Below are positions 20,012 to 32,161 of a DNA stretch of 64,000 nucleotides, one piece after another. The notes beneath the pieces are model-generated. The model had not been told where the DNA came from. It made no database searches and saw only the letters and a program-made list of their open reading frames with translations. Each line of letters starts with the position of its first letter. Within the stretch, counting starts at the first letter, position 1. The stretch is from Brachycybe producta (lineage: Eukaryota > Arthropoda > Diplopoda > Playtdesmida > Andrognathidae), in assembly GCA_036925085.1 (NCBI GenBank), contig JAUPFP010000071.1, forward strand, positions 124,001 to 188,000. Direction: 5' to 3'. The position numbers and the translations under genes are program-made.

Positions 20012-20594
20012 ATGAGTGGTTATTTAGTTCATCATGAATCTGATCCTGCAATGAAGTCTGAACTACATCTTCCGTCAATTCCATACACACAAACAACAAT
20101 ATTAGATGCCTGTGTTAAAGAATACCATCCTGTCAATAGCATTGAAGATCAGAATACCATTGAATTTGACATATTAGGAAACTCTGATGAATACATTGAT
20201 CCATCTGATATTTTTCTCAATGTGAAAGCCAGAATTGTAAAACATAATGGAGATGTATTGGATGACAATTGCAAAGTGAGTCCAGTAAATGGATTTCTCC
20301 ACTCTCTTTTCAGTGAAGTAGTTGTTACACTTGGTGGTACAATCTTCACATCAACAGATCATGATTATGGCTACAAATCTTATTTATCAACCCTACTTTA
20401 TAATGGAAATATTGATGGAAAACCTTACCTCTCATCAGAAATGTTTTACAAAGATAAAATATCAGCATTCACTGATAGAGATCCAACGAAAGCACATAAA
20501 AGTGATGCTTTATTGGTTAGACATGAAAGATGTAAAGGTAGTTCCATAATGGATATGATTGGAAAACTACATTCTGACATATTTCAGCAAGAAA
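20012..20594 (+). pseudogene. Polinton major capsid protein (double jelly-roll type), 3' truncated
   Basis: Four bases after the previous stop the ATG begins a protein with EYHPVNSI, IEFDILG, EYIDPSD, SPVNGFLHSLFSEV and VVTLGGT, hallmarks of the N-terminal jelly roll of Polinton/adintovirus major capsid proteins. Only about 190 residues remain of a protein that is normally several hundred long. At about 20595 the sequence switches to receptor exon sequence on the other strand, so everything after IMDMIGKLHSDIF is lost. Confidence 0.8.
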
Positions 20595-20868
20595 AAATGC
20601 TACCTAAATCCCCCAGGAAATCCCCAGGAAATCGTACTTTTGCAGCTTCATTCGTGATGTAAACGCCATCGTTCAAAGGATCATCTACAAAAAAATCTCC
20701 ACATAATTGGAAACAAAACAAAAACGGTTTCAACAATTTAAAAAGTTCTGTCTGCCTGATGGAACCTCCATTGGCATTCATTTTTGGTTCATTCTCAGTA
20801 TTATTCATGTTAAATGTATTATAAAAAGATGTTCGATTATGATGGACAGTTGATTTGAACGGTGGCAT
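20595..20868 (-). pseudogene. Detached first-exon fragment of a gustatory-receptor-like gene
   Basis: Reading minus from the ATG at 20868, the frame encodes NANGGSIRQTELFKLLKPFL and CGDFFVDDPLNDGVY, nearly the same as the first exon of the gene at 29713-31404. It stops matching at about 20600 where the Polinton capsid gene begins. A short direct repeat (CCCCAGGAAAT twice near 20610-20632) lies at the junction. No downstream exons accompany it. Confidence 0.85.
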
Positions 20869-20880
20869 TCTTATATGATA

Positions 20881-22022
20881 TATTTACAATGAAAAGAAAA
20901 TTTCAATTTAAATGGATTGAAAGCGGATATGCCACGATGGCTATGAAGGTTATGCGGTATAAGTTGAATGGTCTTCAAGGGGCACGAGTACGCCCCAAGC
21001 TGACCTTACTTGTTATAACTGAATTGCAAATTTAAATATATTGTAGTAAATTGGCATTTCGTACTTTCATTCAATATTGAATTCTAAAAAGTCATGACAA
21101 ATTCATAATACATGTAAAGAAAAACAGCTAAGTATCAAAAGAACCTAACATATGTCCTACATTAAATAGAAACCTATATTCAAAGTTACAATTTTCAACG
21201 GTGAAAAATACTATGAGGATAACAAAAAGCAGCTGTAGAGTCGTTCCAAAAACTACGTTTTTAAATAATAAAAAACTGAAGAATGAAAACAGAAAAATGC
21301 CTGTGACATAAAATGGGAATAAATAATAATATTACATAAATGGACAACTTAAAAAAAATAGATAAATGCGTCGTACATTATGCAAATAGATATACTAATT
21401 TGCATTGCAGAAAAAAGAGCCTAACTATAGACTTTCACTACATCCTAGGAGGTGAAAAAATGCTATTTGATCATTTTTCCCCCTTCAAAGAACGATTAAG
21501 TTCAACGACAAACAACTTTGCAATGTAGATGAATTTGCTTACATTTTATCTCTAGATTAATTTATAAAAACTATAATGTTTGTTATGATACAAAAGATAA
21601 ACAATGTCCATATAATTATATGGTACGTCTACATCTACGTTTGTTCAGATGGGGTAGAAGAAAATAACGAACAGCTGAATCGGAATAATACATGTACATT
21701 GCAGGGTAACTACAAAATCCCAAACTGAAAATCATACAGGAAAAATATAAACACCATTTAAGTCAGATCATCACTATTTAAATAGAAATAACACTATAGT
21801 AAACATATTTTAAGCCATCCTGAAAATAATAGGTACAAATACAGTAATACTTGAAAACAGTAGGCTTACTGATGCTCAAAAGTAACAAAAACAATCTTCT
21901 AATCCTGGTTAATAACAACCGATTTTAACTCAAACACATTTGATAAACAGTAAGTTGCACTTAATTTATCGTTAATAAAAGCTAAATTATATAAGAAATT
22001 AATTCATATTCCATATTTGGTA
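20881..22022. repeat. Segmental duplication, copy I (receptor upstream flank)
   Basis: Noncoding, AT-rich. From about 21018 it matches 34790-35397 and 36310-38330 (for example AACTGAATTGCAAATTTAAA, then AAAAAGTCATGACAAATTC). Copy I lacks the 300-bp and hAT-type insertions found in copy III, so it preserves their empty sites (for the hAT-type element, AATGCGTC near 21366). Confidence 0.8.
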
Positions 22023-22296
22023 CAGTAGTCTCTCGATTCTCCGAGGTACCAAGTTATCCGAGCTAGTATTTTTTTTTTGTGGCAATTCAATCACTTGGGT
22101 TATGGTTGCTTGCACAGAGTTGTAATGTATTTTTTTACGTAAAGGCTAAGTGATGGTTTAAAGAGTTGCTTATGTCCGTATGTATGAGTGCAAAAAATGG
22201 GGATACGTAGTAATAGGTTACTTTTCTGTGTTAACCAAGTTTGACCATATCCGAGCTGGTTTTCGTCCACATACACTTGAATAATCGAGACTACTG
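22023..22296. mobile_element. pogo/Tigger-like MITE
   Basis: Ends CAGTAGTCTCTCGATT and AATCGAGACTACTG are inverted repeats flanked by TA. The 274-bp body contains no gene. The paralogous copy is at 38335-38617. Confidence 0.8.
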
Positions 22297-22299
22297 TAT

Positions 22300-23171
22300 T
22301 GAAACGATCAGTCCAGGAGCGCTCCTGGCTCACTTAGTTTTTTGTGGACCGTTTGTTTTTGTTTTAAATTGGCCTGGAACTTTGTCAACCCTCTGTACTG
22401 ATGTACAGAGGATTGACCTAGTTCTCTCAGCTGACAATGCCAATATCCTGCCTTGGGTCACCTTTTGGGTCTTGGGTCTCTTTCTCTCCCAGTCCCACCC
22501 CTTAATACAATAAGATCATACTGATAAGCAGTAGCATTAAGTCAATGGGGTTGTGTTTTTCTTGGAATATTGGTTTTAATTGATAATGAATCATTTTTCT
22601 ATATTTTGTTGACCACTGGTCAATCATTTTGATTGGCCAGTTTGGTTTTTGATTTCAATTTTACCCAATCAGAGAATACTGAGAAATGGTTCTCAGTATC
22701 CTCTTTTTGGGTATAAAAGGCCGTGTATTTTTGTGTAAATTAAGAACTTTTTGAATTGTTACTCTGACACTGAGATTATGCCCAATTGTGGCCAAATTCT
22801 GTACATTCTGAAAATAAACTGTTATGAAGAGTAAAAAGTTGCTAAGTCTGATTTCTTTACATCTACTGGGAAGAACGAAAGTTCTATCGACATCTTGATC
22901 TCGAATTACCAATCCGGGTGAAAACCCGGATCAACACTTCTAGATGAAACTTCAAGGGACAGCACGATCAATTAGCTTTTAACGGGCGAAAGCCCGAGGG
23001 GTAGCAGACAGCTAAAAAGATCCATTTTACTGTAAAAGTTCAACTAGGGAGAACTTGTGAAGAATAGGAAAAGAGATTAATTTGTTCCCTTCCTCCCGAA
23101 CCAGGATAAAATAAGCGGCTTAGCCAACCACTTTTTGGTATATTTTATTCACCACAAGGTGGTTCGTTACA
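22300..23171 (+). mobile_element. Solo LTR (872 bp) with exact 4-bp target duplication
   Basis: It starts TGAAACGATCAG and ends GGTTCGTTACA. GTAT occurs on both sides (22296-22299 and 23172-23175). The duplicate at 38618 lacks the insert, so the empty site is known. In plus orientation a TATA box (GGTATAAAAGG near 22709) and AATAAA (near 22812) fit a promoter and poly(A) site. A perfect palindrome CCAGGAGCGCTCCTGG lies near the left end. Confidence 0.87.
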
Positions 23172-23975
23172 GTATATGTATTCCAAGTAGAAATCTGCTT
23201 GACATTCACAGTAAAGTTAATCACACTAAAGTGGAGCTTTGCTTAGGCAAAATGTATCAAATCCCTTAAACTGCACCAATAAAAAAGTACTAAAACAGCG
23301 TACCAGCAACCTGTAGCTATCAATTTAAAACAATAACCGAATTAAAATCTAACTTATTAAATTAAATGTTTAAAATGAAAAAAAACATCGATAAGGTGAA
23401 CTCTTTAGTAATTATGGAAAAAAGCCAAAACCAGTTACTCCTATCGGTGGTCCACTAACATGAAATGCAAATAACGTCGCCTATCAAAATTCAACATACA
23501 CTTGAATGCTTCCTTATTGCAACGCCATTACAAACCCACTAACATTCAGGTATATTTTAACGAAAGGGAAAACTAACCTGCAAAATATGGTTGCTGTTAG
23601 CTGTTCTTGTCGACACTGAGTGCAAATCATCAAAGCACCTGTGAGCCTACAATACAATCAAACTATGTACAGCATATTTCCTGAAGTTGCAAGACAAGAT
23701 TATTTCAAACGAGACCTACATATGGAACTACATTCAAATAATTTGCAAAGACACCTACAAGCGTAGGCTTGTATATGTTTGTTATGCTGATGTTAGTGGG
23801 ATCTAGTCCAAAACCAACAGCTAGTACACAGTGCAGAATTGTTCAAAAGCATAGGGAACCACTATAAAAATTAGAGATTTTTGTGAGAACAGACTCATAA
23901 CAACTCAGACACGTTCAGAACACCTCAAACATAACACATAATGCATAACAAAACAGCTCGTTCTGACAACAATTC
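23172..23975. repeat. Segmental duplication, copy I continued
   Basis: It matches about 38620-39340 (shared GTATGTATTCCAAGTAGAAA and GTTACTCCTATCGGTGGTCC). No coding potential is conserved between the copies, which suggests noncoding DNA. The similarity ends near 23890. Confidence 0.75.
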
Positions 23976-26382
23976 AGGTCAATCAAGTTGGCCCCCAAAG
24001 TGGGGGGGGGGGTGCAATCAAACTGACATTATTTGTTAATGCTGGGTAGTGCTGCAAAAATAATCGTTAGTGCTATTTTCAATTAAACGTTTTTTAAAAT
24101 TTTATTCATGGGGCAGTAGGGTGGTCCTTATTTTATAAGTTTTTAAAAGTCTTTGTCTGACCCTCCCATGTTGTTCTATTATGTATAAAATTATGTTGTG
24201 CAAAGTTATATTACAGTCAAGCAATATTTAGGGGTAGCTCAATGAATATGAAATTCTTTATTTTTTATGATTTTTCTCTATTATTGCAGGTAAAGTGAAA
24301 AATTAATAGTTATGGCTACTGCAACCAGAAAAACCAATACTTTATGGCTTATTGGGCCAGAAGAGACCTCTATCAAGGGATCAAAGTTACCCTCTAATAA
24401 ACAAGTGCTCAGTGTATTTTTTATCACCACCGAACCTTAAAAAAGACAATCCGTGAAAGTTCCCGTAGTGCTGTAAAAGAAGCTGCAGTATTTTTGGAAA
24501 AAGCCTGGATTCCCATAAGACATGAACAGGATTGTGTTAAGAAGACAGAACAGCTTCATGAGAAGTGGGTCAAACTGAAAAAAAATTGTAATAGGAAAAG
24601 TGCTGTTCAGCAAAGTCATGAGAGTCAGTTTAAAGATGACCTCGATAATTTCTTTGACATTGCTCATAAGGATGCCCTCACAATGATTACTATTCTAGAA
24701 GACAAGTATTTTCTACTTGCACAGAGAGAAAAAGGTCGGCTTCCTGTGATTGTTTCAGGTTTTAGGTGTTAACCAGCTTCTAGGTGTGCCTAAGTTGCAG
24801 GCAGGCACTGGGGGTGTCAGGCAACTGCTGTTGCAGATTTCCTTAAAGAATGGGATGTTGTCGATCAAGTGAAAGCTATGTGCTTCGATACCACATTTAG
24901 CAACACAGGTCACAGAAATGGAACTTGTATTCTGTTAGAGCAGAAATTGCAGAAGGATCTTCTGTACTTTTCATGTCGTCACCATATCTTAGAACTTGTT
25001 CTTGCTAGTGCATTTAATGAAGCCATGGGTTGTACCTTTTCTGGCCCTGATGTAACCATATTCAAGCGATTCACGCAATTCTGGGTTAAAATAGATCAGT
25101 CATCTTACATGTCTTTAGACAGCAGTGAAACTGTACAGCTTGTGATGAAAGAACTATTATAGAGCTATTAAAGAGCTATTATCTTTCTGGGAGGTACACC
25201 ACCACGAGGTGTGCGATTTTTAGCCCCTGGGGCTGTACATCATGCAAGATGAATGTCCAAAGCAATATACTCACTAAAAATGTGGCTGTTTCGTAACCAG
25301 TTTACTCTCACTGCAAGAGAAAAAACAGGACTATGCAACATATTTGTCTTTCTTGTTTATGTCTACATCAAGGCTTGGTTCACTGCCCCACTTCCCATTA
25401 CTGCAGCTTTCAATGATCAACAGCTTCTGCAAAAGCTTAGAGATTATAAAAAAATCAATCCTTCAATATCCAATGTTACTTGCAAGAAATTTGAGGGACA
25501 TTTTTGGTACTTAAGTGAGGAACTAGTTGGGTTGGCATTTTTTGATGACAGTGTGCCAATCAAATCAAAACAGGCAACGCTAAAATATCATTATGAAAAG
25601 GAAGGTGCAGATCAGCCTCTGAAGAGAATCCAAAAATGCCAGTGGCTCCGTTAATATGAGAATAGAAGACTTTGTATCGAAGAACTCAATGCACTTATTT
25701 GACCATCTTGGCATTTCCAAAAGGTTCTTAGAACATGATCCAAAGATATGGCATCTGCGAGAAGACTACAAGCAAACTAAGGATATCATAAAACATTTAC
25801 AAGTTGTGAATGACAATGCTGAAAGAGGTGTGGCATTGATGAAAGAGTACAATCCAATATTAACAAAAAATGAAGATCAGAAACAGTATTTGCTTCAAGT
25901 TGTGAAAGAACATTCTAGTCGTTATCCAGATTGCAAAAAGACTACATTAGCTACTTTGTAGTCATTACATGTTTGGTCCAATGTTAATAAAATGTGCATA
26001 AATTACATTGTTGTGTTTTAATTGTAACTTATGTATACAAAATAGTTCATTCTAATTATTTCAATATTAGTGACACTAGATAAACAATGGTATATACATT
26101 TTAGGAGAATACATAATGATTACGCTATTACGAAAACTTTGAATTCATTGAGCTACCTCTAAATATCAATTAAAATTTATAAACTTTTATGTAGACTATT
26201 TTTTTGGTTGGGAGAACAATTCTGGGGGGTCAGAACATGAAATATTTGCATTTAAAAATTACCATATATATCAAGGGACCACCCTAATGGGGCAGCTTCA
26301 TGTAAAGTTGCCACTCCCAAAAATAAAACGAAAAGTTTAATTTTGTTTGAGCCCCCACTCTGGGGGCCAACTTGATCGACCT
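23976..26382 (+). mobile_element. DNA transposon with C(2)H-type transposase, decayed
   Basis: Terminal inverted repeats of about 30 bp, GGTC(A/G)ATCAAGTTGGCCC then CCA(A/G)AGTGGGGG, bound a 2.4-kb element. Each terminus is itself near-palindromic (CCCCC...GGGGG). No exact target duplication is clear: CAACAATTC on the left and CAACACATC on the right share 7 of 9 bases. One broken transposase gene fills the plus strand. Confidence 0.75.
24312..25961 (+). pseudogene. Transposase of the 23976-26382 element, multiply broken
   Basis: From an ATG at 24312 the readable protein is split over at least four frames: N-terminal part to about 24420, then 24494-24772, 24869-25162, 25253-25654 and 25656-25961. 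It contains CFDTTFSNTGHRNG, then CRHHILEL (a C-x2-H motif) and near the C-terminus NDNAERGV. A D, C(2)H and E order fits the broad C(2)H group of DDE/D transposases (hAT and others). I recognise the family as widespread in invertebrates but cannot name it with certainty. Confidence 0.65.
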
Positions 26383-27440
26383 CAACACATCACGTGATAA
26401 GTTAAAATGTCGCAGCACACTGTCACAATTTATCAGGGGGTCGAACGGTATATCCAACAGAATCGAAACAAATAATTAAGATTTTTATAATATCGGCCTC
26501 GACATCGCCATTTCTAATGATGATTAAGCCGATACTTATAGGAATGTAACAAAAAATAAGACAAATTGGTTCTTTAGCGGTGAAAAAATTTTGCTTTCTT
26601 TTTTCCCATAAAATATTAATCAAACACAAGGAGTACTGTAGCTTAACTGACTGTCAATTAATTCAAAATTTACATGGATTTCAGCCTCTAACCCGTTTCT
26701 TTCACTAAATGAAAAACTTATATTACTCGTACCTTAACAACCAGTAAGCCTATAACAGACAGACTAACTTAGCAACAGTAAAACGAATAACCAAATCAGC
26801 CTGAAAATTTGAAAGATTTGATAATGAAAAAGTTCCATAGAACTTGCAATATAAGTTGGATAGTAGTATTTTTAAGTGTTCCCATTTATATATAAAAACT
26901 GTGAACCAATTTCGTTTAGCTTAAGGGGTCGATATCATCTAAAAAATACTATTTGACATAAAGCACTGATAAAGTTCATTTGACAACGTTTTATAATGGA
27001 TAAAACGCTGCAATTATATCTATATTTTTATTTCAAAAAGTTAAACTACAAATTAAATTATATGGTATATTTAGTTGTCAATCAAAAGACAAAAAAGACA
27101 TTGGTAAAACCAATTACAGTTAAAAACAAATACATGTAGGCTACTTATACTGTTTACGAGATTAAAGTAACAACATATTCGATTAATACAATACACTGCA
27201 CGTAATGTAAGAGTTAAACATCAAAGCACAACAATAAACAGATTTAAACAAATATTAGAGCGATGCCAAGGTAACTCAACCAAAATTTTGCATTCTGTTG
27301 CTCAGACAATTTCTCAAAAAATATAGTTATTAAAAAAAATAACGAAAAACTAGATTAACACGTCCTTATCAGATAGTCGAGCAACTGGACTGCTTACGTT
27401 AGCATAGAATATACTCATTGTTAAACCTTCAAGAAAAAAA
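26383..27440. repeat. AT-rich flank downstream of receptor gene A, duplicated
   Basis: No gene found. Parts match 31740-32790, such as ACCAATTACAGTTAA near 27107 versus the bases flanking the MITE at 32560, and CATAGAACTTGCAATATA near 26835 versus 32010. It is the ancestral flank for the MITE at 32162-32558. Confidence 0.6.
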
Positions 27441-29376
27441 CTAATATGAAGTGAAATTCGTGTATTCGGTGATGTTTGCAGTTTTACAAAACCCACGAGG
27501 AGGACTAAACTGAACGAGCAAAAAGAAATAACTGAAGATGGCGCCCAAAAACTAAAAGTAAAACGAACAGTAAATGTTAAAACAGATCTACTATGCAAAG
27601 TCAAGTGCTTACAGCTTCAGATCTAACAGCTCACAAGGGTTACAAGATTCCCACCAGGGCCACAAAAGCCAAAAGGCCCATGATACCCATAAAGCACATG
27701 GGCTGCATTTTTATAAAAGCAACTGAGGACCACACAGCCCAAGGGCTGAAAATTATGTAGGTCTCTACTTACAGCAACTGCAAACTCCTTGTTCACTGTA
27801 AAGAAGCCCATTAATGATATCCCCACTTCTCGGCCAGACATTTTCTTCATTAAGAGAAGCAACTATAAAATGAATGGTGAAAATTAAAACTGACTATAAA
27901 TAAGGAATGTTAATGGCAAGACATGGATTTGATAAGGTAGTTGTTTACTGCACTACTTAAATGTACCAGACACAAGTAGATGATACTTAAGTGACTGTAT
28001 TCAGAACATTCGTAGTAGTGAACAACTTCACATTAAATTCATGGTATAAACCAGGATTAACAAGTAGGTTCTCAATTACCAGCAACATTTTTTTCAAATC
28101 CGTTGTTCGAGTTGAAACTTCATGAAATTTCAAAAAACTATTATGTGCCTATGAAAAATAACAAATAAACAACAAATAAACGAAAAAGCAAAACATGTTT
28201 GTAGAATTAAAGCATAAGGCAATACCTCAATGTTTAACTTGGCTCCAATTAATAGTGAAATAGGCAGCAGAGTAAATATAAAGACTACCCAAATCATTTG
28301 AATACACTTGCTGACGCCATGCACGCAAATGAAAAGAACGATATATGAAGCCCAACAACACATAACAGCAGCAAAAAAATATTGAAAAACAATAAAACCA
28401 CCAAACACATCGTTAGAAAATGTGATGAAACGAACAAGAAGTTGGTGTTTGTTGCGAAAGTACTCAACAGTTACATCACTGACATAACAGGAATCTATTT
28501 TATTATCAGCTTCATCGATTTTGGCGTTTAACTGATCATTAAACAACTGAAAACTACGCATTGAAATCAAAAAAGAAGTGAAGAAAAACATTATTAAAAG
28601 GATAAAAGGTGGAACAACAAAAGGAACACTGATGAGCCAAAGAGAGAAGAATATTTTGTTCCATAGAGGAGGATACGAGTCAATAAAAATCAACGGTGTG
28701 AATTTGCGATCTAAAATCTCATATTTACCCAAAATTAACAACATCCATACTCCTGCATGCAAATAATAAAAGTTTTTATTATTATAAAAACAATAAGTTT
28801 GAAAACACTGCAAAATATTAATCACATACCTGGAATATTAATGTAACAACTAAACGAAACCCATAAGCTAATCTTGCAAAGATAGTTAACAAAATCATTT
28901 AAAACCCGTTTGTCGGTGGGATTGTCTGTTAAGAAAGAGTACTGGTTGAAAAAGTCATTCAAACGGTTCTTAATGCATGAGTCGTAAAACAAAATAATAT
29001 TCATAGAATTTGACCCCACTACACCCAATACAAATACGCTAAACGATAGGCTAACAAAACTGTTGTCATCTAGGCCTACACGATAAATATAAGAGCCGAT
29101 AAGGAATACACCAGATGTTAGAACTATCCAATGAATAAGAATAACAAATAACGAATAAGCTTTCCAAAATGAACCAGGTATAAAACGGATGAAACGGTCA
29201 GGAATGTCATTCGAGTTATTCAAAAAGAAGCAGCCCCCAAACTGCAAACAGTAAAGCAATGGCTTTAAAAGATGAAACAACTCAGTTTGTGGAATTTTTC
29301 TCGTCTTTTTCAAAATGTTATTACTGCTACTTGCATCACCAAGAAACGATTGGATTTTCGATCCTCCTCGCCTCAT
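27441..29376 (-). CDS. Gustatory-receptor-like gene A (four coding exons, ~418 aa)
   Basis: Exons on the minus strand: 29376-28830, 28752-28226, 27844-27773 and 27551-27441. All junctions are GT/AG with matching phases (1, 0, 0). The start is the first ATG in the frame (29376). The protein has several hydrophobic spans, a TELFHLLKPLLYCLQFGG N-terminal motif, the penultimate exon KMSGREVGISLMGFF and a last exon with FSYFFLLVQFSPPRGF, the TYhhhhhQF motif that marks insect-type gustatory receptors. Such receptors are ligand-gated membrane channels in chemosensory cells. No stop or frameshift is seen, so it may be functional. Tandem with gene B. Confidence 0.85.
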
Positions 29377-29712
29377 TTTGTTTCGATACAACAAGAAATT
29401 TACGAAGTGTTTATACAAAAAGGTTTGTCTGGACCTCAGAATGGTAAAAGTTTGACAAAACAACAAGCTTTTAAAGAGAATTAAAACAGAGTTATTTTAA
29501 ACTTTAAATAATTTATTCCCACTTAAAATGTCATCACATCTAAGGCTACATCTGAAACGTATTCTCATCAAACGTAATCACCAATCAGAATACATTAATT
29601 TCATATAACTTTTAAAATGCCTTTTACAATGAAACTCAACAAAGTTCGAAACGAGCTACAATTAATTTCAAAAAAGTTTTAAGCAGTTCGATATAAATGC
29701 CAATATTTATAA

Positions 29713-31404
29713 TTAAACTGATGTGGAGTTAATAGTGTCCATTTTGTGAAGGCAGAAATCCCTCGGTGGACTGAATTGAATCAGCAAAAAGAAATATGTG
29801 AGGAATGAACCAACCAACTAAAGAAATACAATCAAAAGAAAATGGTGACTGAAAATATGACTGCAACCATTTCAAAACACATTTAATAAAATATTGACTC
29901 ACTCCAATAACAAAGGCCCCATCTATTACGAAGTAACCACATGCCGAAACACCAATTTCACGTCCACCCACGCATCCCATAAACAATGTCAGCTTTGTTC
30001 ATATGTACATAAATGCATAATAGTGAAAACAGCACATGAAATTAGAGCATAATCAACTGAACATGTTTCTCACCTCAACTAATGATTTAACCTTTGCTGT
30101 CCTAGTGCGAACCTTGTGAAGACCAACATAACATTTCTGTGCCTGTACAATAAGCACCAATGAAAACAATGTTATTCGATCAACTACAGGAATATTATGC
30201 AAAAAAAAACGTAAAACAGTACCTCATAGTTGATCATTATTCCAACCAAAGATATTAACACCAATGCAAAAACACCAACAAGCAACCAAAATATCTGATT
30301 CATCTTACTCATACCGTGCGGACACAAGAAGAGTACAAAATAAGCAGCACAGCAGATTTCGATTAAAGTGAATGAAAAGAAAACGAGTAGATAAATGCCA
30401 ATTATTTCATTAAACAGCTTTACGAAACGAAGGACCGACTGATGACAGTATCGAAAGTACTCGATGTCGTCATCTTTGAACACCAAATCGTCCCTACCGT
30501 TAAGATTTAACTTATCTTCAAGTTGTTTATTTAACACTTCAAAACCTTTCCATATTATCATACAAAAAATAACAAAAAATCCAGCTGCAAATGTCCAAGA
30601 TGCAATTGTGAACAAAGAAATGTAAGTCCAAAAATTGAGTGTAATTTCGTACAATGAAGATGGCCACTTGTAGATCAGTGCCAGAGGGGTGAAGTTTGTT
30701 TCAACCAGATTCGGACTGCTAATATACAGTAGAACAATAAATCCTACCCAAATCACCAAGCATAAATGAAATACTTAATCAAAAATTGATAACATTTTCG
30801 ATAATTACTCACCAATATAGACGAAAAAAGTCGAGAAAATGCAATTGACCATTACTATATTATAAATCTTTGCTACAAATTTACATAAAGCCATTTTTTT
30901 CTCTGAGCTGTCAGCTATACGCGAATAATGCGTGAATAAATTTAAATACCGGTAGTTGAAGCTCAATCTGTAGAAATGCGTTGAGACAAGACATACTTGA
31001 AATGCATGCAAATTTAAAAATATGCCGAGTGATAAGACAACAAAGTCGACTTCTCCAACATGTGTCTGCCAATAAAATGTAAGTGCAACAAAGATGCTTA
31101 GAAACAGAACCCATTTGAAAATTAGAGTTATAAGGGAATAATTCTTCCAGAAATTCCGAGGAAATTGTACTTTTGCAGTTTCGCTCACGACATAAACGCC
31201 ATCGTTCAAAGGATCATCTACAAAAAAATCTCCACATAATTGCAACCAAAACAAAAACGGTTTCAACAATTTAAAAAGTTCTGTCTGCCTGATGGAACCT
31301 CCATCCGAGTTCAGTTTTGGTTCATTCTGCAAATGCATGTTACGCAGATCATACACATAGCTCGGCTTACGACGGTGATGGAAAGCTGGCTTAGTTTTCA
31401 ACAT
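29713..31404 (-). CDS. Gustatory-receptor-like gene B (four coding exons, ~435 aa)
   Basis: Exons: 31404-30813, 30743-30223, 29992-29903 and 29817-29713, with GT/AG borders and phases 1, 0, 0 as in gene A. The ATG at 31404 starts a basic N-terminus, followed by SIRQTELFKLLKPFL and CGDFFVDDPLNDGVY. Later hydrophobic segments give about seven spans. Exon 3 reads GGREIGVSACGYF and exon 4 LTYFFLLIQFSPPRDF, a canonical TYhhhhhQF signature. Exon 2 contains SPNLVETNFTPL and ends at NYE. Exon 3's acceptor is the least certain. It is intact and lies 337 bases upstream of gene A in transcript direction. Confidence 0.87.
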
Positions 31405-32161
31405 TTTTGCTTAATATGTCTATGAATCTAAAATAGATTGGCAGATAATACAAGAATGCCTTATGACTCGGAAATAACTGAACACAATACAAAGTAAACG
31501 GATTGCTTTGAATGGAAAGATCTCGAGTTGCAAATAGAGCCACAGGAAAGACAAAAACACATGTTACATAGTAATCGAAAAAGATATTCAATTTGTTGTA
31601 CACTTTCTTAAATATAAATTTCTACCCCAAGTTGTAATGTGCAGGTATATATACTAATATACCACGGTGATGAACAAAATGATTATTGACTACGATATTA
31701 TACATGAGTGAAGTTCATAAATGGAAAACGAAAATTACTCATTTCGTAACAACCAGTATGCCTTAGCTGGATAGATTACGTTAGAAAATAAATTGTATTA
31801 TGAAAATTTTAACAACCAAATTAATATCCCAAATCACACTACAAACGAAAAGGAAACAGCAAAAGTTTGATAAAAAAAAAGTTCTAACGAAACATAGGTG
31901 CTATTTTGTAAGAAATACAAAAAAACTGAAACATAACTAATGAAACCAGCAGCATCTGGAAAACAATGTAAAACCACAAAAGTTGAGTTTTACATGAAAA
32001 CGTTTTCATAGAACTTTGCAATATACGATGATAGTACTTTTTAAAATAAACACGGCAATCGTATCCAGATTTTTATCTTACCACAATAGATTATACAGTA
32101 CGTTAATTAAATATATATTAAGTTTGTATTCAAAAGCAAAAAAAAAGATTGAAACAATAAT
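31405..32161. other. Intergenic, upstream of receptor gene B
   Basis: AT-rich and without a gene. A minus-strand promoter for gene B should lie within the first few hundred bases, but no clear TATA/initiator pair stands out. The distal part resembles 26680-27100. Confidence 0.45.

Larger units (their letters stand above)
14479..20594 (+). mobile_element. Truncated, decayed Polinton/Maverick
   Basis: Seven or more adjacent plus-strand genes with 0-4 base overlaps include a packaging ATPase, a chromodomain integrase and capsid-type proteins, the Polinton hallmark set. Missing are DNA polymerase B, the adenain-type protease and both terminal inverted repeats. The left edge is the LTR at 14478. 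The right edge falls inside the major capsid gene, where gustatory-receptor sequence begins. At least five breaks (stops or frameshifts) show that it is inactive. Confidence 0.88.

Noticed and set aside
27623-27862. Open frame of 79 residues as a single small gene
   Set aside because: Only its first 24 codons are coding; it is the third exon of receptor gene A read through its GTAAGT donor.
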